Below, one piece after another: positions 1 through 7,730 of a stretch of 40,800 bases of DNA. Below the pieces are notes generated by a model, which saw nothing but the letters and a program-made list of their open reading frames with translations, ran no database searches and was not told the DNA's origin. The position numbers were made by a program, and so were the translations under genes. Source of the stretch: an uncultured Haloferula sp. (lineage in GTDB: Bacteria > Verrucomicrobiota > Verrucomicrobiae > Verrucomicrobiales > Akkermansiaceae); the NCBI GenBank assembly GCA_946885645.1, contig CAMPGU010000004.1:1-40800 (forward strand), read 5' to 3'. Numbering within the stretch: position 1 is the first letter of the stretch; each line of letters opens with the position of its first letter.

Positions 1-252
1 GACCAGGAAACCGCCCCACTTCACCGACTCCGATAGATCCGAAGATGCCAGTCCCCTCAGCCCCGCCCAAAACACCGCCACCGTCCCAAGCAGGAAAGGA
101 AGCGCCATGGGCCGGGCGAAATTCAAGGTCCAGCCCAGCGCGGCGATCCGCTTTCTCACCAGAAGCCTTGGATCCCGGGGCGCGAAATAAATCACGCCGA
201 GAACCCAATTTGCCGGAGACTTGTGGATCTCGTGCAGTTCGTTCAGCTTCAT
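1..252 (-). CDS. DUF5808-like membrane protein, partial (runs off the left edge)
   Basis: An open minus-strand frame starts at an ATG at 252 (an in-frame ATG at 267 is the alternative) and is still open at base 1, giving 84 N-terminal residues. The segment WVLGVIYFAPRDPRLLVRKR followed by GWTLNFARP matches what I remember of the DUF5808 domain, which recurs in small bacterial membrane proteins of unknown function. It is followed by a hydrophobic stretch (MALPFLLGTVAVFWAGL, about residues 50-66) that looks like a membrane helix. The overlapping frames read as low-quality protein, which supports this one. It lies about 57 bases downstream of recN on the same strand and could be cotranscribed. 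No strong ribosome binding site is visible. The family call is from memory of the motif and the function is unknown. Confidence 0.6.
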   Translation of the reverse strand, partial: MKLNELHEIHKSPANWVLGVIYFAPRDPRLLVRKRIAALGWTLNFARPMALPFLLGTVAVFWAGLRGLASSDLSESVKWGGFLV

Positions 253-308
253 AGGGAGTAACGGCATGAAGATACAGGTTGAGAGCTCCGCGCTCAAGTA
301 CAACCGGC

Positions 309-1964
309 TTACGCATCTCCCAACAAACTCGCCGCCATCGCCCGGGCGGAATCCCCGCCTCCCCCGAGCATCCTCACCAGTTCGGAAATGCGGCCGTCGC
401 CATTGACCGGGAACATCTTCGAGCGCGTGCGGCCGCCAGCGACTTCCTTTTCCACCACATAGTGGCGGGCGGCCAGGGCGGCCACCTGCGGGAAATGCGT
501 GATGGCCACGACCTGATGCCGCAAGCCGAGCGCCGCCATCTTCCTGCCGACGGCGCGGGCGATCTCGCCGCCGACGTTCGCGTCGATCTCGTCGAACACC
601 ATCAGCGGCGTCGCATCCTGCTCTGCCAGCGCGCTTTTCACCGCCAGCATCACTCGGCTGATCTCCCCGCTGGAGGCGATCTGCCGCAGCGGCTGCAGCG
701 GCTCCCCCGGATTCGGGCCGAAGAGGAACTCGATCCCTTCCAAACCCGAGGAGGCGGGCTCCTTGTTAGAAAGGACCTGCACCTCGAAAGAAGATTGCTT
801 GAAGCCTAGATCCTTGAGCTGTCCGGAGATCTCCTTCGCCAGCTTGGGCGCGGCCTTCTTGCGCTTCGCGGAAAGGGCGAGGCCCGCGCGGTCGGTCTCC
901 TCGCGCAAGCGGGCGGCTTCAGCCGAAAGCTGCTCAAGCCGCTCGCCGCGATTCTCGACCGCGTCCAGCCGTGCCGCGGCCCGCTCGCGATGCGCCAGCA
1001 CGGCCGCCAGATCCCCGCCATACTTCCGCTTCAGCGACTCGAAGAGATTCACGCGCTCCTCCAGGCGGGCGGCTTCCGCGGGATCGATCTCGAGATCCTC
1101 GGCATAATCGGCCAGGGACCGCTCGAGCTCCTGCAGCTCCATCACCGCGCTCTCCAGCCCCTGGGTCCGCTCGCGGATGCTTGGATCGAGCTTTTCGAGG
1201 TCCCGCACGAGGCGCTGCACCTCGATCAAGTGCGTCAGCACGCCGGTCTCGTCCGCCCCGAGCGCGGCCGCGGCGGCCCCGGAGAGCTCCACCAGACGGC
1301 TGGCATTGCTGGCGCGGCGGTAGCGGTCTGCAATCTCATCCTCCTCTTCCGGCTTCAATTGGGCCGCGTCGATCTCCGTCACCTGATGCCGCAGCAGATC
1401 GAGTTCCTGCGCGCCCGCCGTTTCCGCCAGCTTCAGGTCCTCCAGCTCGGTTTCCTTGTTCCGCCAGGCACGCCACGCGGCGCGATAGCCATCGAGCGCG
1501 CCATCGCTGCCGGCGTAGGCATCCAGCATGGAAAGCTGCCGCTCGGTCGATAGAAGCGATTGGTGGTCGTGCGGCCCGTGCAGGTCCACCAGATGCTCGC
1601 CCAGCCGCTTGAGCAAGGCGAGCGTCACGGGCGAGTCGTTCACGAACTGCCGGTTCGCGCTTTGCCCGATCACCCGGCGCACGATGAGCGAGCCCTCCTC
1701 GCAAGGATCCAGCCCGCCCTCCGCCAGCACCGCATTCACCTCCGCGGCATCCCGCAGGTCGAAAACCGCCTCCACGGTGCAGGCCTCTTCCCCGGTGCGG
1801 ATCAGGGATTTGTCCGCCCGCTCGCCGAGCACCAGCTTGAGCGCCCCCACGATCACGGACTTGCCCGCACCCGTCTCCCCCGTCACGCCGACGAGGCCGG
1901 GGCCGAGTTCCCAGACGAGTTCGTCCACCAGGGCGAGATTGCGGATCTTGAGGAGGGTGAGCAT
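309..1964 (-). CDS. recN: DNA repair protein RecN
   Basis: SMC-like ATPase used in recombinational repair of double-strand breaks; it acts in the cytoplasm on DNA ends. The 551-residue length is typical. The N-terminus MLTLLKIRNLALVDEL leads into a Walker A site (GETGAGKS, about residues 30-37). The middle is charged and coiled-coil-like (about 150-350). The C-terminal half has the ABC signature region (SSGEISRVMLA) and Walker B (LMVFDEID), followed by the usual TH.PQVAA segment. The frame is open upstream to 1994 (an extra MHNAPAPAKP), but the start at 1964 fits the family N-terminus and avoids overlap with the divergent hydrolase gene, whose start is only about 25 bases away. The two genes must share a very short promoter region. 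Confidence 0.95.
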   Translation of the reverse strand: MLTLLKIRNLALVDELVWELGPGLVGVTGETGAGKSVIVGALKLVLGERADKSLIRTGEEACTVEAVFDLRDAAEVNAVLAEGGLDPCEEGSLIVRRVIGQSANRQFVNDSPVTLALLKRLGEHLVDLHGPHDHQSLLSTERQLSMLDAYAGSDGALDGYRAAWRAWRNKETELEDLKLAETAGAQELDLLRHQVTEIDAAQLKPEEEDEIADRYRRASNASRLVELSGAAAAALGADETGVLTHLIEVQRLVRDLEKLDPSIRERTQGLESAVMELQELERSLADYAEDLEIDPAEAARLEERVNLFESLKRKYGGDLAAVLAHRERAAARLDAVENRGERLEQLSAEAARLREETDRAGLALSAKRKKAAPKLAKEISGQLKDLGFKQSSFEVQVLSNKEPASSGLEGIEFLFGPNPGEPLQPLRQIASSGEISRVMLAVKSALAEQDATPLMVFDEIDANVGGEIARAVGRKMAALGLRHQVVAITHFPQVAALAARHYVVEKEVAGGRTRSKMFPVNGDGRISELVRMLGGGGDSARAMAASLLGDA

Positions 1965-1988
1965 TGGCTTTGCCGGGGCGGGCGCATT

Positions 1989-2798
1989 ATGCAAGCGTCG
2001 TCCGGCGAATCAATGGCGGCGGATTTCGAATTGACCTTTCTTGGCACGGGGACCTCCGTGGGCGTGCCGGTAATCGGCTGTCCATGCCGCGTCTGCCATT
2101 CGGAGGATCCGCGGAACAAGCGCACCCGCTCCTCCATCCACATCCGCACCGGAGGGCTTTCGATACTGGTGGATTCGGGTCCCGACCTGCGGGAACAGGC
2201 GCTGCGCGAGAACCTGACCGCGGTGGACGCCGTCCTCTACACGCATTCCCATGTCGATCACGTGGTCGGTTTCGACGAGCTGAGGGCCTTTTGCTGGCAC
2301 CGCGAGGAGCCGCTACCCCTGTACGCGACGCCCCAGTGCATGGATACCATCCGGAACATGTTCGGCTGGGCCTTCTCGGAGGAGAATATCTTCCGCGGTT
2401 ACATCAAGCCGGACCCGCACCTCATTTCCGGACTTTTTTCGCTCGGAGAGCTATCCATCACGCCCCTGCCGGTGCTGCACGCAAAAGCGGACACCATCGG
2501 CTTCCTGTTCCGGGGCCCGGCCGGACCTTCCGTGGCCTATATCCCCGATGTGAAGAGCGTGCCGGAGCAGACCATGGAGCTCCTGCACGGCGTGGACATT
2601 CTCATCATCGACGCCCTACGCACCGCCCCCCACCCCACGCATCTGTCCACGGACGAGGCGCTGGAGGTCATCGCTCGGGCCGGGGTGGAGCGCGCCTGGC
2701 TCACCCACTTGAGCCACGAAAGCGATCATCACGAGTTGGAGGCCATCCTGCCGCACGGAGTACAAGCCGCTTACGACGGATTGAAGATCCGCGGGTGA
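1989..2798 (+). CDS. MBL-fold metallo-hydrolase (PhnP-like)
   Basis: A 269-residue metallo-beta-lactamase-fold hydrolase. The sequence shows FLGTGTSVGVPVIGC at the N-terminus and the metal-binding motif HSHVDH at about residues 86-91. Near the C-terminus is the late His region LTHLSHESDHHELEAILP, and the ending AYDGLKI is typical of the PhnP/YcbJ-type phosphodiesterase branch. Such proteins usually cleave cyclic phosphodiesters or similar small substrates with two metal ions; the substrate here is unknown. An alternative start at 2013 (MAADFELTFLG) would remove eight poorly conserved residues and may be the true one. It is transcribed away from recN, and a TIGR03790-type gene follows about 90 bases downstream on the same strand. 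Confidence 0.85.
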   Translation: MQASSGESMAADFELTFLGTGTSVGVPVIGCPCRVCHSEDPRNKRTRSSIHIRTGGLSILVDSGPDLREQALRENLTAVDAVLYTHSHVDHVVGFDELRAFCWHREEPLPLYATPQCMDTIRNMFGWAFSEENIFRGYIKPDPHLISGLFSLGELSITPLPVLHAKADTIGFLFRGPAGPSVAYIPDVKSVPEQTMELLHGVDILIIDALRTAPHPTHLSTDEALEVIARAGVERAWLTHLSHESDHHELEAILPHGVQAAYDGLKIRG

Positions 2799-2886
2799 GT
2801 TGGCGTTAGGACATCGCTTTGACTTATCCCGGCCACCTTTTGAAGCCCCGGCTTGCCTCCCCCGCGCACGGGTACATTGTTCGCGG

Positions 2887-4431
2887 GTGATCCGGCTCCT
2901 CGGTTTCCTGATAGCTCTCCCGCTCGCACTGCACGCCGCGCCCGCCCCGCCGCCCGCGGAAGCGGTCGCAATCCTCTATAACTCCTCCGCGGCGGACTCG
3001 AAGGCCCTGGCGGAGTTCTACGCCAAGGCGCGCGGGATTCCCGAAGACCATCTGATCGGCCTCCCGCTTCCCGAAAGCGAGGAGATCTCCCGCGAGGATT
3101 TCAAGAAACAACTGCTCGCCCCGCTCGTCGGCGAATACGAGCGCCGGAACTGGTGGACGCGCGACCGGGATCCGCAGGGCAATGTCGTGCCAACCCGCAA
3201 TGACATCCGGGTGCTGGTGACCATGCGGGGCGTCCCCAGCCGGATCGCCCCCGACCCTTCCCTGCCGATTCCGAAACCGGACGAAAAGGCCTATCTGGAG
3301 ACAAACCAAGCCGCGGTGGATTCGGAGCTCGCGCTGCTCGGCGTGGAAGGCCTGCCGCTAAAGGGAGGGCTGAACAATCCCTACTTCAAGGCGGATAAAA
3401 GCATCGCCGAAACCGGCTTGCCGATGACCTTGGTCGGCCGCATCGACGGTCCTACGAAGGCCATCTGCGAGTGCATGATCCGCGACGCCGTGGAGACCGA
3501 AAAGACAGGCCTCTGGGGCATGACCGTCATCGACATCGCGAAGAAATTCCCCGAAGCGATCCAAGGAGATCCCGCGCTGGAAAACATCGCCCGGAAGAGC
3601 CGGGAGACCGGCCTGCCCGTCATGGTGGACCGTTTCCCTGAGACGCTGCCGTCGCACTTCCCGCTCAAGGATACGGCGGTCTATTTCGGCTGGTACGACT
3701 GGCATGTCAGCGGCCCCTTCCTGAACCCCGGCTTTAAATTCAAGAAAGGGGCGGTGGCCGTGCATCTGCATTCCTTCAGCGCCGCGCAGCTCCGGAATCC
3801 GGCACAAAACTGGTCCGCCCCGCTGCTGGCAAAAGGTGCCGCCGCCACGCTTGGCAACGTGTACGAGCCCTTCCTGCAGATGACCCATCATTTCGATATC
3901 TTCCATGCGCGCCTCCTGGCGGGGTATTCGCTGGTGGAAGCCGCCTACATGTCCGTGCCGGTGCTCTCCTGGCAAAACGTGGTGCTGGGCGACCCGCTCT
4001 ACCGGCCCTTCCTCCATCTGGATGGCGGCGGCGAAGTCGCGGAGGACGACCGTGCCTACCGCGCGATCCGGGTGGCTTCGATGCGCTGGAAGGATCAACC
4101 CCGGGAACTGGACATGAAATTACGCGAGGGCGCGGACCGGCTGAAAAGCGGTGCCATGATGGAGGCGGTCGGCCTCCTGAATGCCGAGCAGCGGAGCTCC
4201 GCCGCCGCCGCGGATTTCCAGAAGGCCAAGCTCTACTACACCGCCAAGCCGGACCGTCTCCGCATGGACCTGCACATCGCCGCCTTTGACCGGGCCGCGG
4301 GGCGGAATGCCGCCGCGGCAAAGATCCTGCGCGGTGCCGGAACTCTCTATCTGGACATTCCGGAAGCCACGGCCGCCGCGGTATGGCTGAATGCCCTGGA
4401 GCCCCCGCCGACCAAGCCCCAGCAGAAATGA
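2887..4431 (+). CDS. TIGR03790-type exported protein
   Basis: 514 residues. The GTG start at 2887 gives a clear signal peptide (MIRLLGFLIALPLALHAAPA); the frame is open further upstream but with non-secretory sequence. The mature protein begins with VAILYNSSAADSKALAEFYAKA followed by RGIPEDHLIGL, the pattern I associate with the uncharacterised TIGR03790 family. These proteins are exported and found sporadically in Verrucomicrobia, Acidobacteria, Planctomycetes and others. After residue 400 there is a helical, Ala-rich tail resembling a TPR-like segment. No catalytic motif is obvious to me. The stop overlaps the start of the DUF2851 gene by ATGA, implying translational coupling. The family assignment is from recognition of the N-terminal pattern. 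Confidence 0.75.
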   Translation: MIRLLGFLIALPLALHAAPAPPPAEAVAILYNSSAADSKALAEFYAKARGIPEDHLIGLPLPESEEISREDFKKQLLAPLVGEYERRNWWTRDRDPQGNVVPTRNDIRVLVTMRGVPSRIAPDPSLPIPKPDEKAYLETNQAAVDSELALLGVEGLPLKGGLNNPYFKADKSIAETGLPMTLVGRIDGPTKAICECMIRDAVETEKTGLWGMTVIDIAKKFPEAIQGDPALENIARKSRETGLPVMVDRFPETLPSHFPLKDTAVYFGWYDWHVSGPFLNPGFKFKKGAVAVHLHSFSAAQLRNPAQNWSAPLLAKGAAATLGNVYEPFLQMTHHFDIFHARLLAGYSLVEAAYMSVPVLSWQNVVLGDPLYRPFLHLDGGGEVAEDDRAYRAIRVASMRWKDQPRELDMKLREGADRLKSGAMMEAVGLLNAEQRSSAAAADFQKAKLYYTAKPDRLRMDLHIAAFDRAAGRNAAAAKILRGAGTLYLDIPEATAAAVWLNALEPPPTKPQQK

Positions 4432-5810
4432 AGGGCTACGGCGGGCTGCTCGCGGCGGTGTGGGACCGGCCCGGCGTTCTTGCCGAGCCGCAGCCAGCTC
4501 CCCTTCCCCCGGAATTGGAGCTCCAGGCGCTGTGGTTCGCGGGAGCCTTCGGCAGGGATTTCCGCGACACCGCCGGGCACCCCGTGCGAATCGTACAATT
4601 CGGCGAGTGGAACCGTTCCGCAGGTCCGGACTTTCTGCACGCGGCGGTGGAAATCGGCGATACGCGCCGGGAAGGGCCCATCGAGCTCGATCTGCGGCCC
4701 TCGGATTGGGAGGCGCATGGTCACGGGGCGGATCCCGCTTTCGAGGAAACGGTATTGCATGTCGTCTTCACCACAGGCGGGCCGGAAAGCTTCACCCGCA
4801 CTCTCGGCCACCGGCAGGTCCCGCGGATCGTGATCCCGCGCGAGCAGTTGGAAGAGGTGCTGCTGCGCCCGAAACGAGAGGTCGCGATCGCGCGCCCGGG
4901 CCGCTGCGTGCTCCCCCTCGCCGCCTTGCCCCCGGTAGCCGTGGCCGCCCTCTTGGCCGAGGCGGCAACCCATCGCGCCGCGCTCAAGGCCGCCCGTTTC
5001 CTGCGTACCGCGGATGCCCACGGGCGGGATGCGGCCCTTTACCATGCCGTGGCGGAGACGCTCGGCTACCGCGCGAACGCCCTGCCGATGCGCCTGCTCG
5101 CCCAGAGGATGCCGCTTCCCGCACTACGCGAGGCACCGGAGCAGACGGAAGCCCTCCTTTTCGGCGCGGCCGGTTTCCTGGCTCCCGATCTCCATGAGAA
5201 GGCCCCGCCGGACACCCGGCAGCACCTGCGCGCGCTCTGGGATACATGGTGGAAGGCGCGCGGGCGCTGGGAATCCTCCCACGCCATCCCTTGGAAAGCG
5301 GGCGGACAGCGCCCGGCGAATCATCCCCACCGGCGCGTCGCCGCTCTGGGTGCGCTGGCCAGGGATTGGCCGGCTTTCCGCAAGCTGGCGTTTTCCCGGC
5401 CGCTCGACGTGAAGGGGCTCTCGGCCTATCTGGCGAAGCTCGACGATCCCTTCTGGACCAAGCGCCACACCCTCGCCTCCGCCGCCACCGCGCGGCCGCT
5501 GGCGCTCTTTGGCAAAGCCCGGGCCATCGAGCTGCTTGCCAATCACCTCTTCCCCCTCGCCCTGCATGAAGGCGAGCCCTTCGAGCGCTATTTGAAACTG
5601 CCCGCCGGAGCCCTCAACGAGCACGTGCTGCGCTGCGCCATTCGTCTCTTCGGCAGCGAGGACGCGGCAGCGCCCTGGCTGAAAAAGGCGGCGCATCATC
5701 AGGCGCTGATCCAGATCTACCGGGACTTCTGCCTGGAAGACGCGAGCGATTGCGCGAACTGCCCCTTTCCGGAGCAACTCGCACAGTGGAAGAAAATTAC
5801 TAATTACTAA
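4428..5810 (+). CDS. DUF2851 family protein
   Basis: A 460-residue protein of unknown function matching DUF2851: early FGEWNRSAGPDF, then IELDLRPSDWEAHGH, HVVFTTGG, and a C-terminal Cys-rich motif DFCLEDASDCANCPFPEQ typical of the family. It is probably cytoplasmic, with no signal peptide. The start codon at 4428 overlaps the previous stop (ATGA). The last codons (ITNY and the TAA stop) lie inside the left arm of a palindromic repeat element (5793-5918), so the end of the protein appears to have been supplied by an insertion. The native C-terminus in relatives may therefore differ. Confidence 0.82.
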   Translation: MKGYGGLLAAVWDRPGVLAEPQPAPLPPELELQALWFAGAFGRDFRDTAGHPVRIVQFGEWNRSAGPDFLHAAVEIGDTRREGPIELDLRPSDWEAHGHGADPAFEETVLHVVFTTGGPESFTRTLGHRQVPRIVIPREQLEEVLLRPKREVAIARPGRCVLPLAALPPVAVAALLAEAATHRAALKAARFLRTADAHGRDAALYHAVAETLGYRANALPMRLLAQRMPLPALREAPEQTEALLFGAAGFLAPDLHEKAPPDTRQHLRALWDTWWKARGRWESSHAIPWKAGGQRPANHPHRRVAALGALARDWPAFRKLAFSRPLDVKGLSAYLAKLDDPFWTKRHTLASAATARPLALFGKARAIELLANHLFPLALHEGEPFERYLKLPAGALNEHVLRCAIRLFGSEDAAAPWLKKAAHHQALIQIYRDFCLEDASDCANCPFPEQLAQWKKITNY

Positions 5811-5918
5811 GCACTAATGACCAGACAGAAGTGTATTGAAGAGGAATCGCAAACGGACGGGCCGCTCCATGCTGCTTCCTGTCTCGATTAGTCATTAGTG
5901 CTTAGTAATTAGAATTTT
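5793..5918. repeat. Solo inverted-repeat element, family A (TAAGCACTAAT arms)
   Basis: Two arms, 5800-5821 and 5891-5912, are perfect 22-base reverse complements; flanking AAAATT extends the match with a one-base gap. The interior is 69 bases, and within it AGACAG near 5823 can pair with CTGTCT near 5880, so the whole element can fold into one long hairpin. The arm core (ACTAATT-CTAAGCACTAAT) recurs at the ends of the four-helix-bundle element at 36593-37188. The element contains no gene. It lies between the DUF2851 gene and dprA, provides the stop codon of the former, and ends 8 bases before the GTG start of the latter. Confidence 0.85.
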
Positions 5919-5926
5919 AAACTCCG

Positions 5927-7018
5927 GTGTTTTCCCTCCTCGCCCTCAATCTCCTCCCGAAAATCGGCCCTGTCCGCGTGCGTCGCCTGCTAGAGCACTT
6001 CGGGACTCCCGAAGCCGTGCTCGCTGCGTCCAAGGACAAGCTCTTGCAGGTGAACGGCATCGGGGAAGAAACCGCGGAGATCCTGGTGAAATGGGAAGAG
6101 CACGCGGACCCCGTCGCGGAACTTCACGAGGTGGAGCAACGCGGGCTGTCCATCGTCCTGCCGACGGATCCGGTCTTTCCGCCCGCCCTGCGCGAGGCGT
6201 ATGATGCGCCGCTACTGCTGTACGTCTGGGGAAAGCTGGAAGAAAGGGACCGCCACGCCATCGGCATCGTGGGCACCCGGCGCTTCACGATGTACGGTCG
6301 GCAGGCGACGAAGAAGCTCTCCTACCAGCTCGCCCATGCAGGCTTTACCATCGTTTCCGGCCTCGCCCGGGGCGTCGACACGGTGGCGCACGAAGGGGCG
6401 CTGGCGGCGGGCGGCCGTACGGTCGCGGTGCTGGGCTCCGGCCTCGCGAAGCTCTTCCCGGCCGAGAACCTGCCGCTGGCCGAAAAGATCGCCGCGGGCC
6501 AAGGAGCAATCGTCAGTGAATTCCCGCTGCACACCGCGCCGGACAAGCAGACCTTCCCGCAGCGGAACCGCATCGTGGCCGCGTGGTCCCGCGCCCTGCT
6601 CGTCACGGAGTGCGCACAGCGCTCCGGCTCCCTCATCACCGCCAATCTCGCCAGCGAATACGGTCGCCCGGTGTTCGCCGTGCCCGGCCCCATCGACCAA
6701 CCCTCGTCCGCGGGCTGCAACCAGCTTATCCGGGACGGTGCCACGCTGGTGATGGACGGCGAACACATCATCGATGACCTTGGCGAATTGCCTTTCGCCC
6801 GCGCCGCGGCTCTTCCCGCCGGACAAGCTTCCGCGTTGCCGGAACTCCCGGAAGAGGAAGCGAAGGTCTTCACCGCCCTCGGCGAGGGGGAATCCGGCGT
6901 GGACCGCTTGATCGAAGCCACCGGGATGCCCGCGCCCGTCGTTTCCGCCACCCTGATGAAGCTGGAAATGCGGAAGCTCGTGCGCGCCCTGCCGGGTTTC
7001 AGGTATGTGAAGCGGTGA
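5927..7018 (+). CDS. dprA: DNA-processing protein DprA
   Basis: 363 residues. DprA loads RecA on incoming single-stranded DNA during natural transformation and protects it. The N-terminal helix-hairpin-helix region (LPKIGPVRVRRLLEHFG, and NGIGEETAEIL) is followed by the Rossmann-like core with GIVGTRRFTMYG, the nearly invariant SGLARGVDTVAHEGAL and VLGSG, and then PQRNRIVAA, AQRSGSLITANLA and VFAVPGPID. A winged-helix domain closes the protein (about 300-363). The GTG start at 5927 fits the family N-terminus. It lies just after a palindromic element, which must now contribute to its 5' leader. The next gene starts 48 bases downstream. Confidence 0.95.
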   Translation: MFSLLALNLLPKIGPVRVRRLLEHFGTPEAVLAASKDKLLQVNGIGEETAEILVKWEEHADPVAELHEVEQRGLSIVLPTDPVFPPALREAYDAPLLLYVWGKLEERDRHAIGIVGTRRFTMYGRQATKKLSYQLAHAGFTIVSGLARGVDTVAHEGALAAGGRTVAVLGSGLAKLFPAENLPLAEKIAAGQGAIVSEFPLHTAPDKQTFPQRNRIVAAWSRALLVTECAQRSGSLITANLASEYGRPVFAVPGPIDQPSSAGCNQLIRDGATLVMDGEHIIDDLGELPFARAAALPAGQASALPELPEEEAKVFTALGEGESGVDRLIEATGMPAPVVSATLMKLEMRKLVRALPGFRYVKR

Positions 7019-7066
7019 ATGCCCGGAAAGGACGCGGCAAGAACCGGACAGTGGAATAACCCCCGG

Positions 7067-7534
7067 ATGAAAAAGCTCCTCTTCGTCGTCTTCGTGACCG
7101 CTCCCGGCACGATCCTCCATATCGTCGGCATCCTCCTCTATCTGTTGAACCTTGCCAGCCTAGTCGCCACGCTCCCTGAGACGAACCTCCGGGCCGTTCT
7201 GTCGGCATTGGTCCTCTTATTGGCCACCGTGATCGGGCGTGCGATGGTCGTCGGAGGGGACCTGCTCTCGGGTGCGCTAGTGACTCCCCCGCGGAGGAAT
7301 CTTTTCGTTGCCTCCCTGGCACTTGAGCTACTGGCACAGATCCTTTGCGTCACCGCCGGAGCCTTCCTGCTCGCGGGCTTCGTGAAGGCTCTCGCCGGTG
7401 AATTCGGCGGTCTGCCGATTCGCTGGGGCATCGCGGCGATCCTGTTCACCGCGACCTGGGGTGTGCACCGCGCCTTCAAGCAGTGCCGCCAGGCGGCCTC
7501 GACCCATCCCCATACCCCGGTCGAAGAAAGCTGA
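7067..7534 (+). CDS. Small integral membrane protein, unknown function
   Basis: 155 residues with about four predicted membrane helices: LLFVVFVTAPGTILHIVGIL (about 4-23), a segment at about 41-62, LFVASLALELLAQILCVTAG (about 79-98), and a segment at about 120-135. The C-terminus is polar. The ATG at 7067 gives a classical MKKLLF start; an upstream in-frame ATG at 7019, directly behind the dprA stop, would add 16 non-hydrophobic residues. I recognise no family. It is co-directional with dprA and topB. Confidence 0.6.
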   Translation: MKKLLFVVFVTAPGTILHIVGILLYLLNLASLVATLPETNLRAVLSALVLLLATVIGRAMVVGGDLLSGALVTPPRRNLFVASLALELLAQILCVTAGAFLLAGFVKALAGEFGGLPIRWGIAAILFTATWGVHRAFKQCRQAASTHPHTPVEES

Positions 7535-7730
7535 CCGCGTGGGCCGCGCACTTCCATTGAGGCACGGATCGGGCCGGACCAGAGGCGGGAAAGTCCGCAG
7601 AAAAAGGAGGCGATTTCCGGCCTGTGGACAAATCATCCCCTACGGGGATCGTCCTATCCGATCCGGAATCCCCTTGCCAAGCCGCCGCCTGCCCGTCTAG
7701 TCCCTCGGCCCGGAGCCTGCCGATTCACCC

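Noticed and set aside
1965..1994. Ten extra residues at the RecN N-terminus
   Set aside because: RecN proteins start at the MLTLLKIRNLAL motif, and the longer form would overlap the divergent gene's start.
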